A stretch of DNA of 13,041 bases from contig NZ_NPEF01000107.1 of assembly GCF_002811955.1 (NCBI RefSeq), positions 1 through 13,041 of the forward strand, written 5' to 3'. The notes below the pieces were generated by a model. That model saw only the letters and a program-made list of their open reading frames with translations. It made no database searches and was not told the origin of the DNA. Positions 1 to 9,344 of this stretch are shown here, piece by piece (the stretch's first letter is position 1; every line of letters starts with the position of its first letter). The translations under genes were made by a program, and so were the position numbers. This stretch comes from Leptospira ellisii (GTDB taxonomy: Bacteria; Spirochaetota; Leptospiria; Leptospirales; Leptospiraceae).

Positions 1-234
1 GGAAGAAGGCTGATACAAAGTCGTCCCCGCTTTTTTCCCCAAGCGTCTGGTCGCGGTCAAAAACTTCGCATAGGTTCGCAACAGCTCGGGAATTTTCTTC
101 GGCAGACGACGGGCTTTTTCTTCCCCGTAACGAATCCAGGTTTCTTCGGGCACGAGTAAGGTTACGGTTTCCCTTCTGCTATTGTGTAGGCGGGAAGAGA
201 GTTCCTCTTCGGTGTTGAGCAGTAAATATCCCAT
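1..234 (-). CDS. DUF1564 family protein, 5' part (runs off the left edge)
   Basis: Reading leftward from the ATG at 234-232 there are 78 open codons to the window edge, so the C-terminal half is missing. The protein begins [16 protein letters not shown], continues with [19 protein letters not shown], then a basic stretch [17 protein letters not shown] and [17 protein letters not shown]. This N-terminal pattern (short leader, VTLLVPEE, then R/K-rich LPxxxPxLLRxYxKxL and LYQ) is how I remember the DUF1564 family, a leptospiral family of unknown function often found in strain-variable regions. It is divergent from the lipoprotein gene to its right. No canonical Shine-Dalgarno is visible; GGGTTGGAT precedes the ATG. 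The family call is from memory of the sequence pattern. The function is unknown. Confidence 0.72.
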   Translation of the reverse strand, partial: MGYLLLNTEEELSSRLHNSRRETVTLLVPEETWIRYGEEKARRLPKKIPELLRTYAKFLTATRRLGKKAGTTLYQPSS

Positions 235-254
235 ATCCAACCCGGTTCCCCGAC

Positions 255-302
255 TTTCACAAACGAATCGATTTCACAAAGAAAAGTTGATTCGACTTTC
301 AC
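255..302. repeat. Short TTTCAC(AAA) tandem repeats in a divergent intergenic region
   Basis: TTTCACAAA occurs at 255-263 and again at 272-280, a 17-bp step. The longer string CGACTTTCAC occurs at 251-260 and 293-302. They lie between the DUF1564 start (234) and the lipoprotein start (375), so they sit 20-70 bp upstream of the DUF1564 start codon. They could be a regulator binding array or chance. No convincing -35/-10 pair was found for either gene in this gap. Confidence 0.35.
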
Positions 303-374
303 GCGGTTTGTCGGAGATTGGACTCGATTCCCTTTTTCTTCCGAACGATGGGCGATGGGCGTTTTACGGAGAGT

Positions 375-986
<612 letters not shown>

Positions 987-1063
987 TCCTACCGGAACGT
1001 TTTTCATCCGGTTTTTCCGAAAACGGATCTCGATCCGGAATTTCCTTTCGTAAGAATTCGAGA

Positions 1064-2530
1064 ATGAATCGTCTTCTCCGAACGGCCCTATTTTTTCTTT
1101 TGATCGGAATCGTCTCCGTTTCGATCCAACCGAACGAAGCGGAAGTGATTCCTCTCGAATCCTCCTCCGCGGAAGAGGAAAAGAAAAAAGATTCTTCTTC
1201 CGCGAACGGAAACGAAGGTTCCTCTTCCAAAAACCCGGCGGAAACTTCGAATCCTTTCTCGGCGGGTCCAGGTCAAACCTCTTCTACGATTCCTTCGTTC
1301 TCGGGAAAAATCATAGACTGGGACGTGGATCGTTTGACCGAACACGCGGTCTCGAACAATCCGCTTTATCTTGCCGAAAAACAGAATATGGGAATCGAAC
1401 GAGGCAAGGTGATCACCGCTTCCTTATCCAGAAACCCGATTCTGCAATTCCAACAACAGTTCATCGGCATGCCCGGCGGCGGTTCTCAAACCCCCCAGAT
1501 TTTGGGAAACAACGGATCCCAAGGCGGCGCGACCGAGGTCGCGCCGGGACTCTACCAAGACCTCGACGTTTACGGAATCATATCCCTCCGTTCCAAGGTC
1601 GCCAAAAAATCCTTCGAGGCCGTTCTCGGCGAATTCGACAACTTCGACAGGTTGTTCCGTCTCCGTCTCCGCCAGAATTACTGGGCTTATTTATTCCTTA
1701 CTAATTTAGTAGATTATAATAAGGAATTTTACGAAAATTACAGCGATCTTCTCGAACTCACCAAATTTCGGGTGGAAAAAGGGGACATTTCCCCGCTCGA
1801 ATTCGAACGTCTGGAACTCGAACGGATCCAGGTCGAAAAGTTCTACCGCGACGCGCTCGTCCGCAGGCAGATCGTGGAAAAGGAGCTCCGCATCCTTTCC
1901 GGAATCCGCGAAGCGGAGGGTATTTTCGCGTTCAAATCGGAGATGAAGTTCAAATCCCTCGAAGACCTCGGTCTCAATCTGAAGGATTCCAACATCGCCG
2001 CCGTCAACCGTCCGGACATCGCCGCGCTGGAAGAAAGGGTCAAAGAGAAAAAACTCAACATCGATCTCCAAAGAAGGGAAAGTCTGGGTTATCTTCAGGT
2101 CGGAGGCGAATGGAGAATCAAAGGAAACGAACACTACGCCGGCGTTTTCGCGACGATTCCGATTCCGCTCAACGATCGGGGACAAGGAAAGGTCCTTTCC
2201 GCAAAGGAAGAACATAAAAAATTCGAACTCGCGCTCGAGGCGAAAAAACGGGAAGTGAACGAGGAAATCGAAGCCTCCAAAAAGGAACTTCTCGCGCGCG
2301 AGGATCTTCTCGCCAAATACGAACGGATCAATTTATTACAGAAAAACAAACAGTTGGAACAAAAATCCAGGATCGCCTACGTCCGCGGGGCGTCCGATCA
2401 GGTGACCTTTCTGCAGGCCGAAAAAAATTACCTGACCGTTCTCAGGGATTACTACGAAGTGTTGTATCTCTATTACAACGCGGTGGAACTTTATAAGGCC
2501 GCAGTCGGAAAAAAAACAGAGAGGGATTAA
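1064..2530 (+). CDS. TolC/CzcC-type outer-membrane efflux channel
   Basis: Outer-membrane factor of a tripartite efflux system, 488 residues. It starts with a signal peptide (MNRLLRTALFFLLIGIVSVS), then a Ser/Glu/Lys-rich low-complexity linker (about residues 25-75), then the channel region. This opens with a TolC-like helix (DRLTEHAVSNNPLYLAEKQ) and carries long charged helices and coiled coils to the C-terminus, including LTKFRVEKGDISPLEFERLE, the typical 'R-x-x-x-G' helical hairpin of the OEP family. The frame is open up to an ATG at 962 inside the previous gene, but that would put 34 residues before the signal peptide, so the ATG at 1064 is preferred; its Shine-Dalgarno is weak (GAGA). 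It is 24 bp from the adaptor gene, which supports a shared transcript. A heavy-metal (CzcC/CusC-like) role is likely from context, but the substrate cannot be read from the sequence. Confidence 0.85.
   Translation: MNRLLRTALFFLLIGIVSVSIQPNEAEVIPLESSSAEEEKKKDSSSANGNEGSSSKNPAETSNPFSAGPGQTSSTIPSFSGKIIDWDVDRLTEHAVSNNPLYLAEKQNMGIERGKVITASLSRNPILQFQQQFIGMPGGGSQTPQILGNNGSQGGATEVAPGLYQDLDVYGIISLRSKVAKKSFEAVLGEFDNFDRLFRLRLRQNYWAYLFLTNLVDYNKEFYENYSDLLELTKFRVEKGDISPLEFERLELERIQVEKFYRDALVRRQIVEKELRILSGIREAEGIFAFKSEMKFKSLEDLGLNLKDSNIAAVNRPDIAALEERVKEKKLNIDLQRRESLGYLQVGGEWRIKGNEHYAGVFATIPIPLNDRGQGKVLSAKEEHKKFELALEAKKREVNEEIEASKKELLAREDLLAKYERINLLQKNKQLEQKSRIAYVRGASDQVTFLQAEKNYLTVLRDYYEVLYLYYNAVELYKAAVGKKTERD
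1699..1711. repeat. Perfect 13-nt palindrome in an AT-rich patch of the TolC-type gene
   Basis: TACTAA-T-TTAGTA has perfect 6-nt arms. It lies in a patch (about 1685-1745) that is much richer in A/T and uses TTA, ACT, AAT and TAT codons, unlike the GC-rich third positions on both sides. The encoded protein stays in frame (LFLTNLVDYNKEF). The half-sites equal those of the inverted repeat at the lexA start, though with a 1-nt rather than a 5-nt centre. No function is claimed. Confidence 0.4.
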
Positions 2531-2554
2531 TTAGAACCCGTCCCGGAGATTTGT

Positions 2555-3736
2555 ATGATCAGTTTCTTAAATCGGTACAAAACCACGATCGTGTTGCTCG
2601 CGGTTTTAGGAGCCGGATATTTCGGTTATAAAAAATTCTCCTCCAAAAAAGCGGAGGAGAAAAAGCCGGTCGTCGTAAACAAGAGTAGGTTTACGGTCTC
2701 CGAAGAGATTTTAAAACGACATCCTTTGACGTTAGTCGCCCTTAAGGAAGTCTCCGCCGTCGAGGAGGTCGCCTTACCCGGAAGAATCTCGTACGACCCG
2801 GAAAGTATGGCCAGAGCCGGATCCACCGTGGAGGCTCGAATCCAAAAGGTTCTCGTGCGGGAAGGGGATCGGGTCAGTCAGGGGTCGCCGCTCGCGATCC
2901 TTTCCTCCGTGATGCTCGGAGAGGTGGAAGCCTCCTACGTTAAGGCTCGCGCGAGTCTGGAAGCACTGAAGTTGCAGGCCGATCGGGCGAAAGAACTTTT
3001 CGATATGAAGGTGACTTCCGCGAAGGACTACGAATTCGCCAACATGCAATACAAAACCGCGAGGACCGAGGTGGAAACCACGCGGATCAAACTCGAAAAC
3101 TACGGTTTGACTCCGGGGGAAATCGCCGGAATCGAACGAGGCGTCTACGTCTCCTCCAATCTCGTTTTGAGAAGTCCGATCACCGGAGAAGTCACCGAAA
3201 GAAAGGCGATCCAAGGACAACAGGTAACGAGGAACGAGGATCTTTTCACCATCGCCAATCTCACCAATCTGATGGTTCTTTTGGAAGTTTACGAAAAGGA
3301 CTTGGGCACGATTTCCGAAGGGGACGACGCGCTCATCTATCCGCTGGGAGACGAAAAATCCCCGGGAATCCGAGGCGAGGTCGCGTATGTGGGAACGGTT
3401 TTGGACAACGTAAAACGAACCGCAAAGATCCGCATCATGGTCTCCAACCGGAACGGAAAGTTGAAACCGGGTCAATCCGTGACGGCTAAGGTAAAGGGAA
3501 TGGTGGCCAATGCCGGTTCCGAACCGAGAAGGACGATTCCGATCGAAGCGGTTCACGAGATCGAAGGAAAGTCCATGGTGTTTCTACAGAACGAGGACGG
3601 AAGTTTCGAAGCGGCGGAAGTCGTAGTGGGCGATTCCGTGGGAGACGAGGTGGTCATCAAATCCGGAATCCGGGAAGGGGCTCAGGTAGTATCCAGAGGG
3701 TCCTTTATTCTAAAAAGCGAATATTTGAAACTCTAA
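2555..3736 (+). CDS. Periplasmic adaptor (membrane fusion) protein, CzcB/CusB/HlyD type
   Basis: Links an inner-membrane pump to the TolC-type channel across the periplasm; 393 residues. One N-terminal membrane segment is visible (TTIVLLAVLGAGYFGY, about residues 10-25), followed by a Lys-rich stretch. The biotinyl-lipoyl-like half motifs flank a helical hairpin: VEARIQKVLVREGDRVSQGS before it and LRSPITGEVTERKAIQGQQV after it. A beta-barrel section (NLMVLLEVYEKDL) and the membrane-proximal region (KLKPGQSVTAKV, GSFILKSEYLKL at the end) follow, the order expected for RND-type adaptors. GGAGAT at 2545-2550 is a good ribosome site. The next gene is lexA, not the CzcA/CusA RND pump, so the pump must be encoded elsewhere or be lost. 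Metal specificity is not determinable; no His-rich metal-binding tail is seen. Confidence 0.88.
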   Translation: MISFLNRYKTTIVLLAVLGAGYFGYKKFSSKKAEEKKPVVVNKSRFTVSEEILKRHPLTLVALKEVSAVEEVALPGRISYDPESMARAGSTVEARIQKVLVREGDRVSQGSPLAILSSVMLGEVEASYVKARASLEALKLQADRAKELFDMKVTSAKDYEFANMQYKTARTEVETTRIKLENYGLTPGEIAGIERGVYVSSNLVLRSPITGEVTERKAIQGQQVTRNEDLFTIANLTNLMVLLEVYEKDLGTISEGDDALIYPLGDEKSPGIRGEVAYVGTVLDNVKRTAKIRIMVSNRNGKLKPGQSVTAKVKGMVANAGSEPRRTIPIEAVHEIEGKSMVFLQNEDGSFEAAEVVVGDSVGDEVVIKSGIREGAQVVSRGSFILKSEYLKL

Positions 3737-3742
3737 GATTTC

Positions 3743-3790
<48 letters not shown>

Positions 3791-3792
<2 letters not shown>

Positions 3793-4402
3793 GAAGGACC
3801 TGACGGACAAACAACAGGCTGTTCTTACGTTCATTACCGGAATCATCAAAGATCGGGGGTTTCCTCCTACGATCCGGGAAATCGGAGACGAATTCGGAAT
3901 CACCGCAAAAGGCGCTTACGATCACCTCAAGGCGATCGAAAAAAAGGGATATCTTAAAACCGCTAAAAATCAATCCAGGGCCATCGAATTGATTCGTCAA
4001 AGTCCGATGGAATCGCTTCCCGTACAAGCCACGAGTATTCCCGTAATCGGACGGGTCGCCGCCGGTCTCCCCATCTTCGCGGAAGAAAACATAGAATCCT
4101 ACATTCCGGTTCCGGACGAGATGGTGAAACCGAACGTTCCCACATACGCGCTTCGTGTGCAGGGAGATTCCATGATCGAAGTGGGGATCAACGACGGGGA
4201 TATCGCCATCATCGAAAAGAGAGACATCGCCCGCAACGGAGAGATCGTCGTGGCTCTTATCGACGACGAAGCCACTCTCAAAGTATATTATAAAGAGCAG
4301 GATCAGATCCGACTCGAAGCCAGAAATCATCAGTACAAACCGATTCGCACAAAGAAGGCTTCCGTCATCGGAAAGCTCGTAGGTTTGTACAGAATTTACT
4401 GA
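3791..4402 (+). CDS. lexA: LexA, SOS-response repressor/self-cleaving protease
   Basis: Represses DNA-damage genes until RecA filaments trigger its self-cleavage. It has 203 residues, normal for LexA. The N-terminal winged helix-turn-helix domain (about 1-68) contains PPTIREIGDEFGITAKGAYDHLKAIEKKGYL. The cleavage site Ala91-Gly92 lies in RVAAGLPIFAEE. The catalytic Ser127 is in RVQGDSMIEVGINDGD and Lys164 is in DEATLKVYYK; the 37-residue Ser-Lys spacing is the same as in E. coli LexA (119/156). The start is the ATG at 3791; a TTG three codons earlier is in frame but is not needed. There is no Shine-Dalgarno before the ATG, and the expected transcription start from TTGACT is within a base or two of it, so the mRNA may be leaderless. 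A lipoprotein gene follows after 38 bp. Confidence 0.97.
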
Positions 4403-4440
4403 TTGACAGAGGGGGAAAGTCGACCGAAACTTCAGACGAA

Positions 4441-4731
4441 GTGTTTTCCAAAAAATCCCTCCTGTTCGTTCTGATCTTCCTCGCGCTTCAATGCGGATCC
4501 CCTAAAAAAGAAATCACCGACGGTGATTTAAAACGCGTTTTGGAAAGGGTAAGCATTGCAAGAATCAACGCCAACTTAAAGGCTTCTTCCGGGAAAGCGG
4601 CTCCGAGCGATCTCGTTTTTTTTCTGGAAGCCTGTACAGTTTATCGTTTGGATCCCGATTCCGTATTTGAACGGTTGAAACTCAAAAACCCGGGACTCTA
4701 CGAGGTATGGATCAAAGAATATGAAAAATAA
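4441..4731 (+). CDS. Small putative lipoprotein, function unknown
   Basis: The protein is 96 residues with a GTG start. It has a classic lipoprotein-type leader: FSKKSLLFVLIFLALQC, with two lysines, a hydrophobic core and Cys18 as the likely lipidated residue (LALQ|C; the Gln before Cys is unusual but leptospiral lipoboxes are permissive). The mature part, about 78 residues, is mostly helical and charged (ITDGDLKRVLERVSIARINANL, later [29 protein letters not shown]). I do not recognise the family. It starts 38 bp after lexA and its last 11 bp overlap the start of ctpA, so it is probably translated together with the protease and may be its envelope partner; that link is inference. The start is not firmly fixed: no good ribosome site precedes the GTG. 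Confidence 0.72.
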   Translation: MFSKKSLLFVLIFLALQCGSPKKEITDGDLKRVLERVSIARINANLKASSGKAAPSDLVFFLEACTVYRLDPDSVFERLKLKNPGLYEVWIKEYEK

Positions 4732-6106
4732 AGAAAGGCTGGTCTGGATCGGAATCGTTTCCTTTCTCAGCTTCGCACTCGTCCTACCCAACGGAAGCGT
4801 AAAAGGAATCTCCAAAGCGGGAGAATCCTATCTTCAGATTTTCCACGAAGTTCTTTCCTACATTCAAACCGATTACGTGGAATCGGTGGACGACGAAAAA
4901 CTCTACCAAGGTGCGATTCGTGGATTGATCGCTTCCCTGGGAGATCCGCATTCACGGTTTATGGACAAAGACGATTTCTCCCAATTGCAGGAGGAAACGC
5001 GGGGAAGTTTCGGCGGTTTAGGAATGGAGGTTTCCTTTGCGGACGGCGCGATCGTGGTCATTTCTCCGATCGAAGACACTCCCGCGATGAAAGCCGGAAT
5101 TCTACCGCAGGACCGGATCGTGGAGATCGACGGTAAAAAAACCGGAGATCTTTCCTTGTCCGATTCCATCAAACTGATGCGCGGAAAGGTCGGAACTTCC
5201 GTAACGATCAAACTAGAACGTAAAAATCAAAAAGAACCCATGACGTTGACCTTGGTCCGCGAAATGATCAAAATACGTTATGTGCGTTCCTCCTTTTTAG
5301 AAAAGGAAAAACTCGGTTATATCAAACTCAATCAGTTCATGGGAAAGGACAGCACGCTTTCCGAATTCAAAAAGGAGTTGGCGTCCTTAAAGGAAAAAGG
5401 CGCGGAAGGATTGATCGTGGATCTGAGAATGAATCCCGGCGGGCTTTTGGATCTTGCGATCGCGCTTTCCGATCTTTTTTTAAAACCGGATCTCGATATC
5501 GTATCGGTCCGCGGTCGGGGAGGGGAATTGGTGCGCGTGTTCCGTTCCACTTCCTCCGGAGATAAGGCGACACAACTTCCCATGGTGGTTTTGATCAACG
5601 AGGGTTCGGCCAGTGCATCCGAAATTTTCGCAGGAGCCATTCAGGATCACGGCAGGGGAAAAATTCTCGGGACGGTTTCTTTCGGGAAAGGTTCGGTGCA
5701 GAATATCTATCCTCTTTCGCATAACACGGGTATTGCGCTTACGATTCAGAAATACTACACTCCGAGCGGAAAGTCGATTCACGGAAAGGGAATTCAACCG
5801 GATGTCGTGGTGAAATCGGTGGAACCGACGGAAGACGACCGTTTTTATATCAGGAAGATGGCCGAGAAAAAAATGTTGGAGGCCTTCGTCGCCAAAAACC
5901 CGGTCTATTCCGAAGCCAACTTCCAACTTTTCGAAAAGTATATTTCCGAAAAAGGGATGAACCTTTCGAGCGACGTCGCGCGTTTTTTGTATAAGTCGCG
6001 CAGCAACAAGGAAGGACAAAATTCCCTTTTGGATTTGGACCTGGATCCTCAAATGAGAAAGGCGATCGAAATTCTCACGGCTCCTAAGGAAGGAGAAAAA
6101 AAATAG
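4721..6106 (+). CDS. ctpA: Carboxyl-terminal processing protease (S41 family, PDZ domain)
   Basis: Periplasmic, membrane-anchored serine protease that trims or degrades envelope proteins from the C-terminus; 461 residues. One N-terminal signal/anchor segment (about 7-23, [17 protein letters not shown]) is followed by the conserved N-terminal helices ([19 protein letters not shown], 68-86). A PDZ domain covers about 96-180 ([38 protein letters not shown]). The protease core has [14 protein letters not shown] (233-246), catalytic Ser298 in [14 protein letters not shown], and Lys323 in SFGKGSVQ, with Gln327 four residues later. The Ser-to-Lys spacing of 25 matches E. coli Prc and plant CtpA. GIQPDVVV closes the core and a roughly 100-residue helical tail follows. 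It overlaps the preceding lipoprotein gene by 11 bp and ends 8 bp before tsaD. Confidence 0.95.
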   Translation: MKNKERLVWIGIVSFLSFALVLPNGSVKGISKAGESYLQIFHEVLSYIQTDYVESVDDEKLYQGAIRGLIASLGDPHSRFMDKDDFSQLQEETRGSFGGLGMEVSFADGAIVVISPIEDTPAMKAGILPQDRIVEIDGKKTGDLSLSDSIKLMRGKVGTSVTIKLERKNQKEPMTLTLVREMIKIRYVRSSFLEKEKLGYIKLNQFMGKDSTLSEFKKELASLKEKGAEGLIVDLRMNPGGLLDLAIALSDLFLKPDLDIVSVRGRGGELVRVFRSTSSGDKATQLPMVVLINEGSASASEIFAGAIQDHGRGKILGTVSFGKGSVQNIYPLSHNTGIALTIQKYYTPSGKSIHGKGIQPDVVVKSVEPTEDDRFYIRKMAEKKMLEAFVAKNPVYSEANFQLFEKYISEKGMNLSSDVARFLYKSRSNKEGQNSLLDLDLDPQMRKAIEILTAPKEGEKK

Positions 6107-6114
6107 ACAAGCCC

Positions 6115-7127
6115 GTGATCGGAATGGGAATCGAAACCAGTTGTGACGAAACTTCGATCGGGATCGTTCGCGACGGAAAAGAGCCGCTCAGTCTCAGGAT
6201 TTTCAGTCAGATCGATCTCCACAAACCTTACGGTGGAATCGTCCCCGAAATCGCCTCCCGCGCCCATCTTGAAAAAATCAATTTACTTCTCGAAGAGGCC
6301 ATGGACGAGGCAAAGGTCCGTTTCGAGGACTTAGAATACGTGGCGGTCACGTCTTCGCCGGGTTTGACCGGTTCTCTGATGGTCGGGGCACAATTGGCCC
6401 GCTGTATCCATATGGTTTACGGAACTCCGATTCTTCCGGTTTGTCATTTGCAATCCCACTTCGCCGTGTTACATTTGGAGGGAGTTCCCGCACGGTTTCC
6501 GGCTTTGGGTCTTCTTTTGTCCGGCGGGAACTCCGCGATTTATATCCTACGCGAGTTCGGAAGAATGGAACTTCTCGGAGATACGATGGACGACGCTTTG
6601 GGAGAAGCCTTCGACAAGGTGGCAGGACTTTTGGGGCTTCCCTATCCGGGAGGTCCGTATATCGAGGCTAAGGCGCAGGAATATCTACCTTCTTCCGACG
6701 AAAAACCGATTCTTCCCCCACTTTTACGCAACCTTCCGCAGGATCAGGTGTCGTTTTCTTTTAGCGGATTAAAAACCGCGGTGATGGTCCTGATGGAAAA
6801 ACAAAAAGAACGGAGCGCGGAACAGATCTGTTGGAATTTTCAGAATTCCGCCTTCGATCTTGTGGAGCGAAATCTCAAACGCGCCGTTGCGATCACCGGA
6901 ATCCGTAGGATCTACTCCGCAGGAGGGGTTCTCGCCAATTCCACGCTCCAGAAACGATTGCAGTCCTGGGCGGAAAGAAATTCTGTGGAACTTTTCAGTC
7001 CTAAGAAAAAAATTTACTGTACGGACAACGGAGCGATGGTAGCAACGTTGGGGTATTATTTGTTCCGGAAAGGTTACAAACGGGATATCGATTTTACGGT
7101 GAGTCCATCTAGACAGGAGATCTTTTC

Positions 7128-7131
<4 letters not shown>
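6115..7131 (+). CDS. tsaD: TsaD, tRNA N6-threonylcarbamoyladenosine (t6A37) transferase subunit
   Basis: Cytosolic enzyme that, with TsaB and TsaE, transfers threonylcarbamoyl from TC-AMP to A37 of ANN-reading tRNAs; 338 residues, the normal size. The ASKHA/Kae1 signature is clear: [11 protein letters not shown] (4-14), [12 protein letters not shown] (40-51), the metal-binding histidines H111 and H115 in VCHLQSHFA, the SGGNSA loop, [23 protein letters not shown], and the C-terminal metal ligand D304 in [10 protein letters not shown]. The GTG at 6115 is taken as the start; an in-frame ATG lies at 6124. The strong AAGGAGAAA (6090-6098) is about 17 bp from the GTG and is better placed for an ATA codon at 6103. 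Its stop overlaps the start of pssA (ATGA). Confidence 0.96.
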
Positions 7132-7892
<761 letters not shown>

Positions 7893-7901
7893 ACGAATCG
7901 G

Positions 7902-9344
7902 TTAAAACGGAAACTGCAGCTGTAAGTTGATCCAGATTCCGTCGTCGGAACGTTCCCTTTTTCTGGAATGACTGACGGTGAATGCGGCATAGGGAGAAAG
8001 CAGGCGCACCCGAAACGAGGAGCTTCGATCGGTGAAGATCAGACTCGTTTCGTCCCGTGCGGTTCTCGCCTCGAAAAGCGAATCGGTTCGATTTTCCCTT
8101 CCTTGAAACAAAAACGCCCCTTCCAAATTCCAGGAATCGTCGAGACGAAAGGACCATTTCCCTTCGAGAATTGTGTCTCCGTTGGTTCTCCATTCCTGAC
8201 CGAGTTCGATCGTAAACCGCTTCTTTTGAAGAGAATAATACAAACCTCTTCCCCGGATTTCCTCCGAATACCTGCGCACGGAGATCAGAATTCCGCCTAA
8301 CTCCCCGTAGGCGATCGGAGCCTTAGCTCCGAAAATTTCCCAACGTTTCGTTTCCGTTTCGGAATCGGATCCTTTCGTTTCGCTTCCCGGATTCCGTTCC
8401 GTGAAATCCGGTTTCGCAGATTCCGCGGAATTCGATTTCTTCGGAAGGGGACGGTTCCAGGCTCGAATCCATTCCATCGAAAAATAAGAGCGGGTGACGA
8501 CGCCCAAACGAGCCAGGGAGGCTTCGCCGGAAAGATCGTTTTTGTCCGGATCGGTGGCGAAAATATCCGTACTTCTTCCTTTGTAACCGGTCGCTTTCCA
8601 TTCCGTGGCCGACGTTTCGGAGAAGACGGAGGCGTAAAAGGTTCCGTAAAACATTTTTCCCTCTCCCGCGGTTTGGATCCGCGAAACGATAGGAGGGCCG
8701 CTCCAGCCGAAGGATTTGGATCGGAAGTTTAAAGAAGTATAATGTCTGTTTAATTCGGGTGCGTATGCGAATTCGAAGATTTTCCGGGGAGAAAGAAGAT
8801 AAAACCCCGGTCGTTTGAGTGCCTCGGTTTCGGAATAATAAACTCCGGCGGACCAATCCATCCGTTTTAATCCCGCGAATCCGGAACGACGGATCGGTTG
8901 TTCGATTCCGGGAAGGGCCGTGTAAAAATTCTCGTCCCTGAGGAAATAAAAATTTTCCAAAGGACGGAAACGATGACCGAAGGAAAAACGAAACGCGTCG
9001 TTCTCCCAAACCCCAGAAAACAAAGGGGTTCCGTTTCTGGTTTCGAAAAGGAAAGCGCCGCAGCGGGACGCCGTTTCCGTTTCTTTCGTATAATCCTTGT
9101 TTGTCGATCGGACGGTTTTCGTCGAAAACGAAACGAGAGGAATCGCGCAATTCGAGGATTTCAAAAACCAATTCTCCTTTGCCGTGCGGGAATATCTGGA
9201 TTCGTAACCTTCGAACGTCGCCCCCGCTCTGGATTCCACTCCGGCGATCGGAGCCGAAGTCACAAACGTCGCCGCGATCCACAACCGCAGAAACTGCGGA
9301 ATCGAAACCGCCCGCACGAAATCCCCGGTTCGTCCGCGTTTCAA
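7902..9344 (-). CDS. Putative outer-membrane beta-barrel protein, unrecognised
   Basis: The protein is 480 residues. A signal-peptide-like stretch lies at about 18-37 (FLRLWIAATFVTSAPIAGVES) after a basic N-terminus. The rest is rich in alternating polar/aromatic strands, for example RKIFEFAYAPELNRHYTSL, RFTIELGQEWRT, GKWSFRLDDSWNLEGAFLFQ and SFRVRLLSPYAAFTVSHSR. It ends in LQLQFPF, with a terminal Phe as in substrates of the BAM machinery. A charged low-complexity loop (KSNSAESAKPDFTERN onward, about 315-345) sits mid-protein. I do not recognise the family. The start is TTG at 9344-9342, overlapping the stop of the upstream gene as TTGA, with AAAGGAAAC as a possible ribosome site; a GTG nine codons later is an alternative. 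Its 3' end faces that of pssA across 9 bp. An outer-membrane location is inferred from pattern only. Confidence 0.62.
   Translation of the reverse strand: MKRGRTGDFVRAVSIPQFLRLWIAATFVTSAPIAGVESRAGATFEGYESRYSRTAKENWFLKSSNCAIPLVSFSTKTVRSTNKDYTKETETASRCGAFLFETRNGTPLFSGVWENDAFRFSFGHRFRPLENFYFLRDENFYTALPGIEQPIRRSGFAGLKRMDWSAGVYYSETEALKRPGFYLLSPRKIFEFAYAPELNRHYTSLNFRSKSFGWSGPPIVSRIQTAGEGKMFYGTFYASVFSETSATEWKATGYKGRSTDIFATDPDKNDLSGEASLARLGVVTRSYFSMEWIRAWNRPLPKKSNSAESAKPDFTERNPGSETKGSDSETETKRWEIFGAKAPIAYGELGGILISVRRYSEEIRGRGLYYSLQKKRFTIELGQEWRTNGDTILEGKWSFRLDDSWNLEGAFLFQGRENRTDSLFEARTARDETSLIFTDRSSSFRVRLLSPYAAFTVSHSRKRERSDDGIWINLQLQFPF

Noticed and set aside
7893..7930. A rho-independent terminator between convergent pssA and the minus-strand gene
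   Set aside because: Only a short CTGCAG self-complement is present, with no stable stem followed by a T-run.
8323..9282. A 319-codon minus-strand frame inside the 480-residue exported-protein gene
   Set aside because: Arg-rich alternative frame on the same strand. The main frame has the signal peptide, strand pattern and terminal Phe.
9341..9344. The two minus-strand genes as one frameshifted gene
   Set aside because: The first protein ends in a basic tail and the second begins with its own signal-peptide-like leader, so a coupled pair explains the overlap better. A homologue alignment could reopen this.
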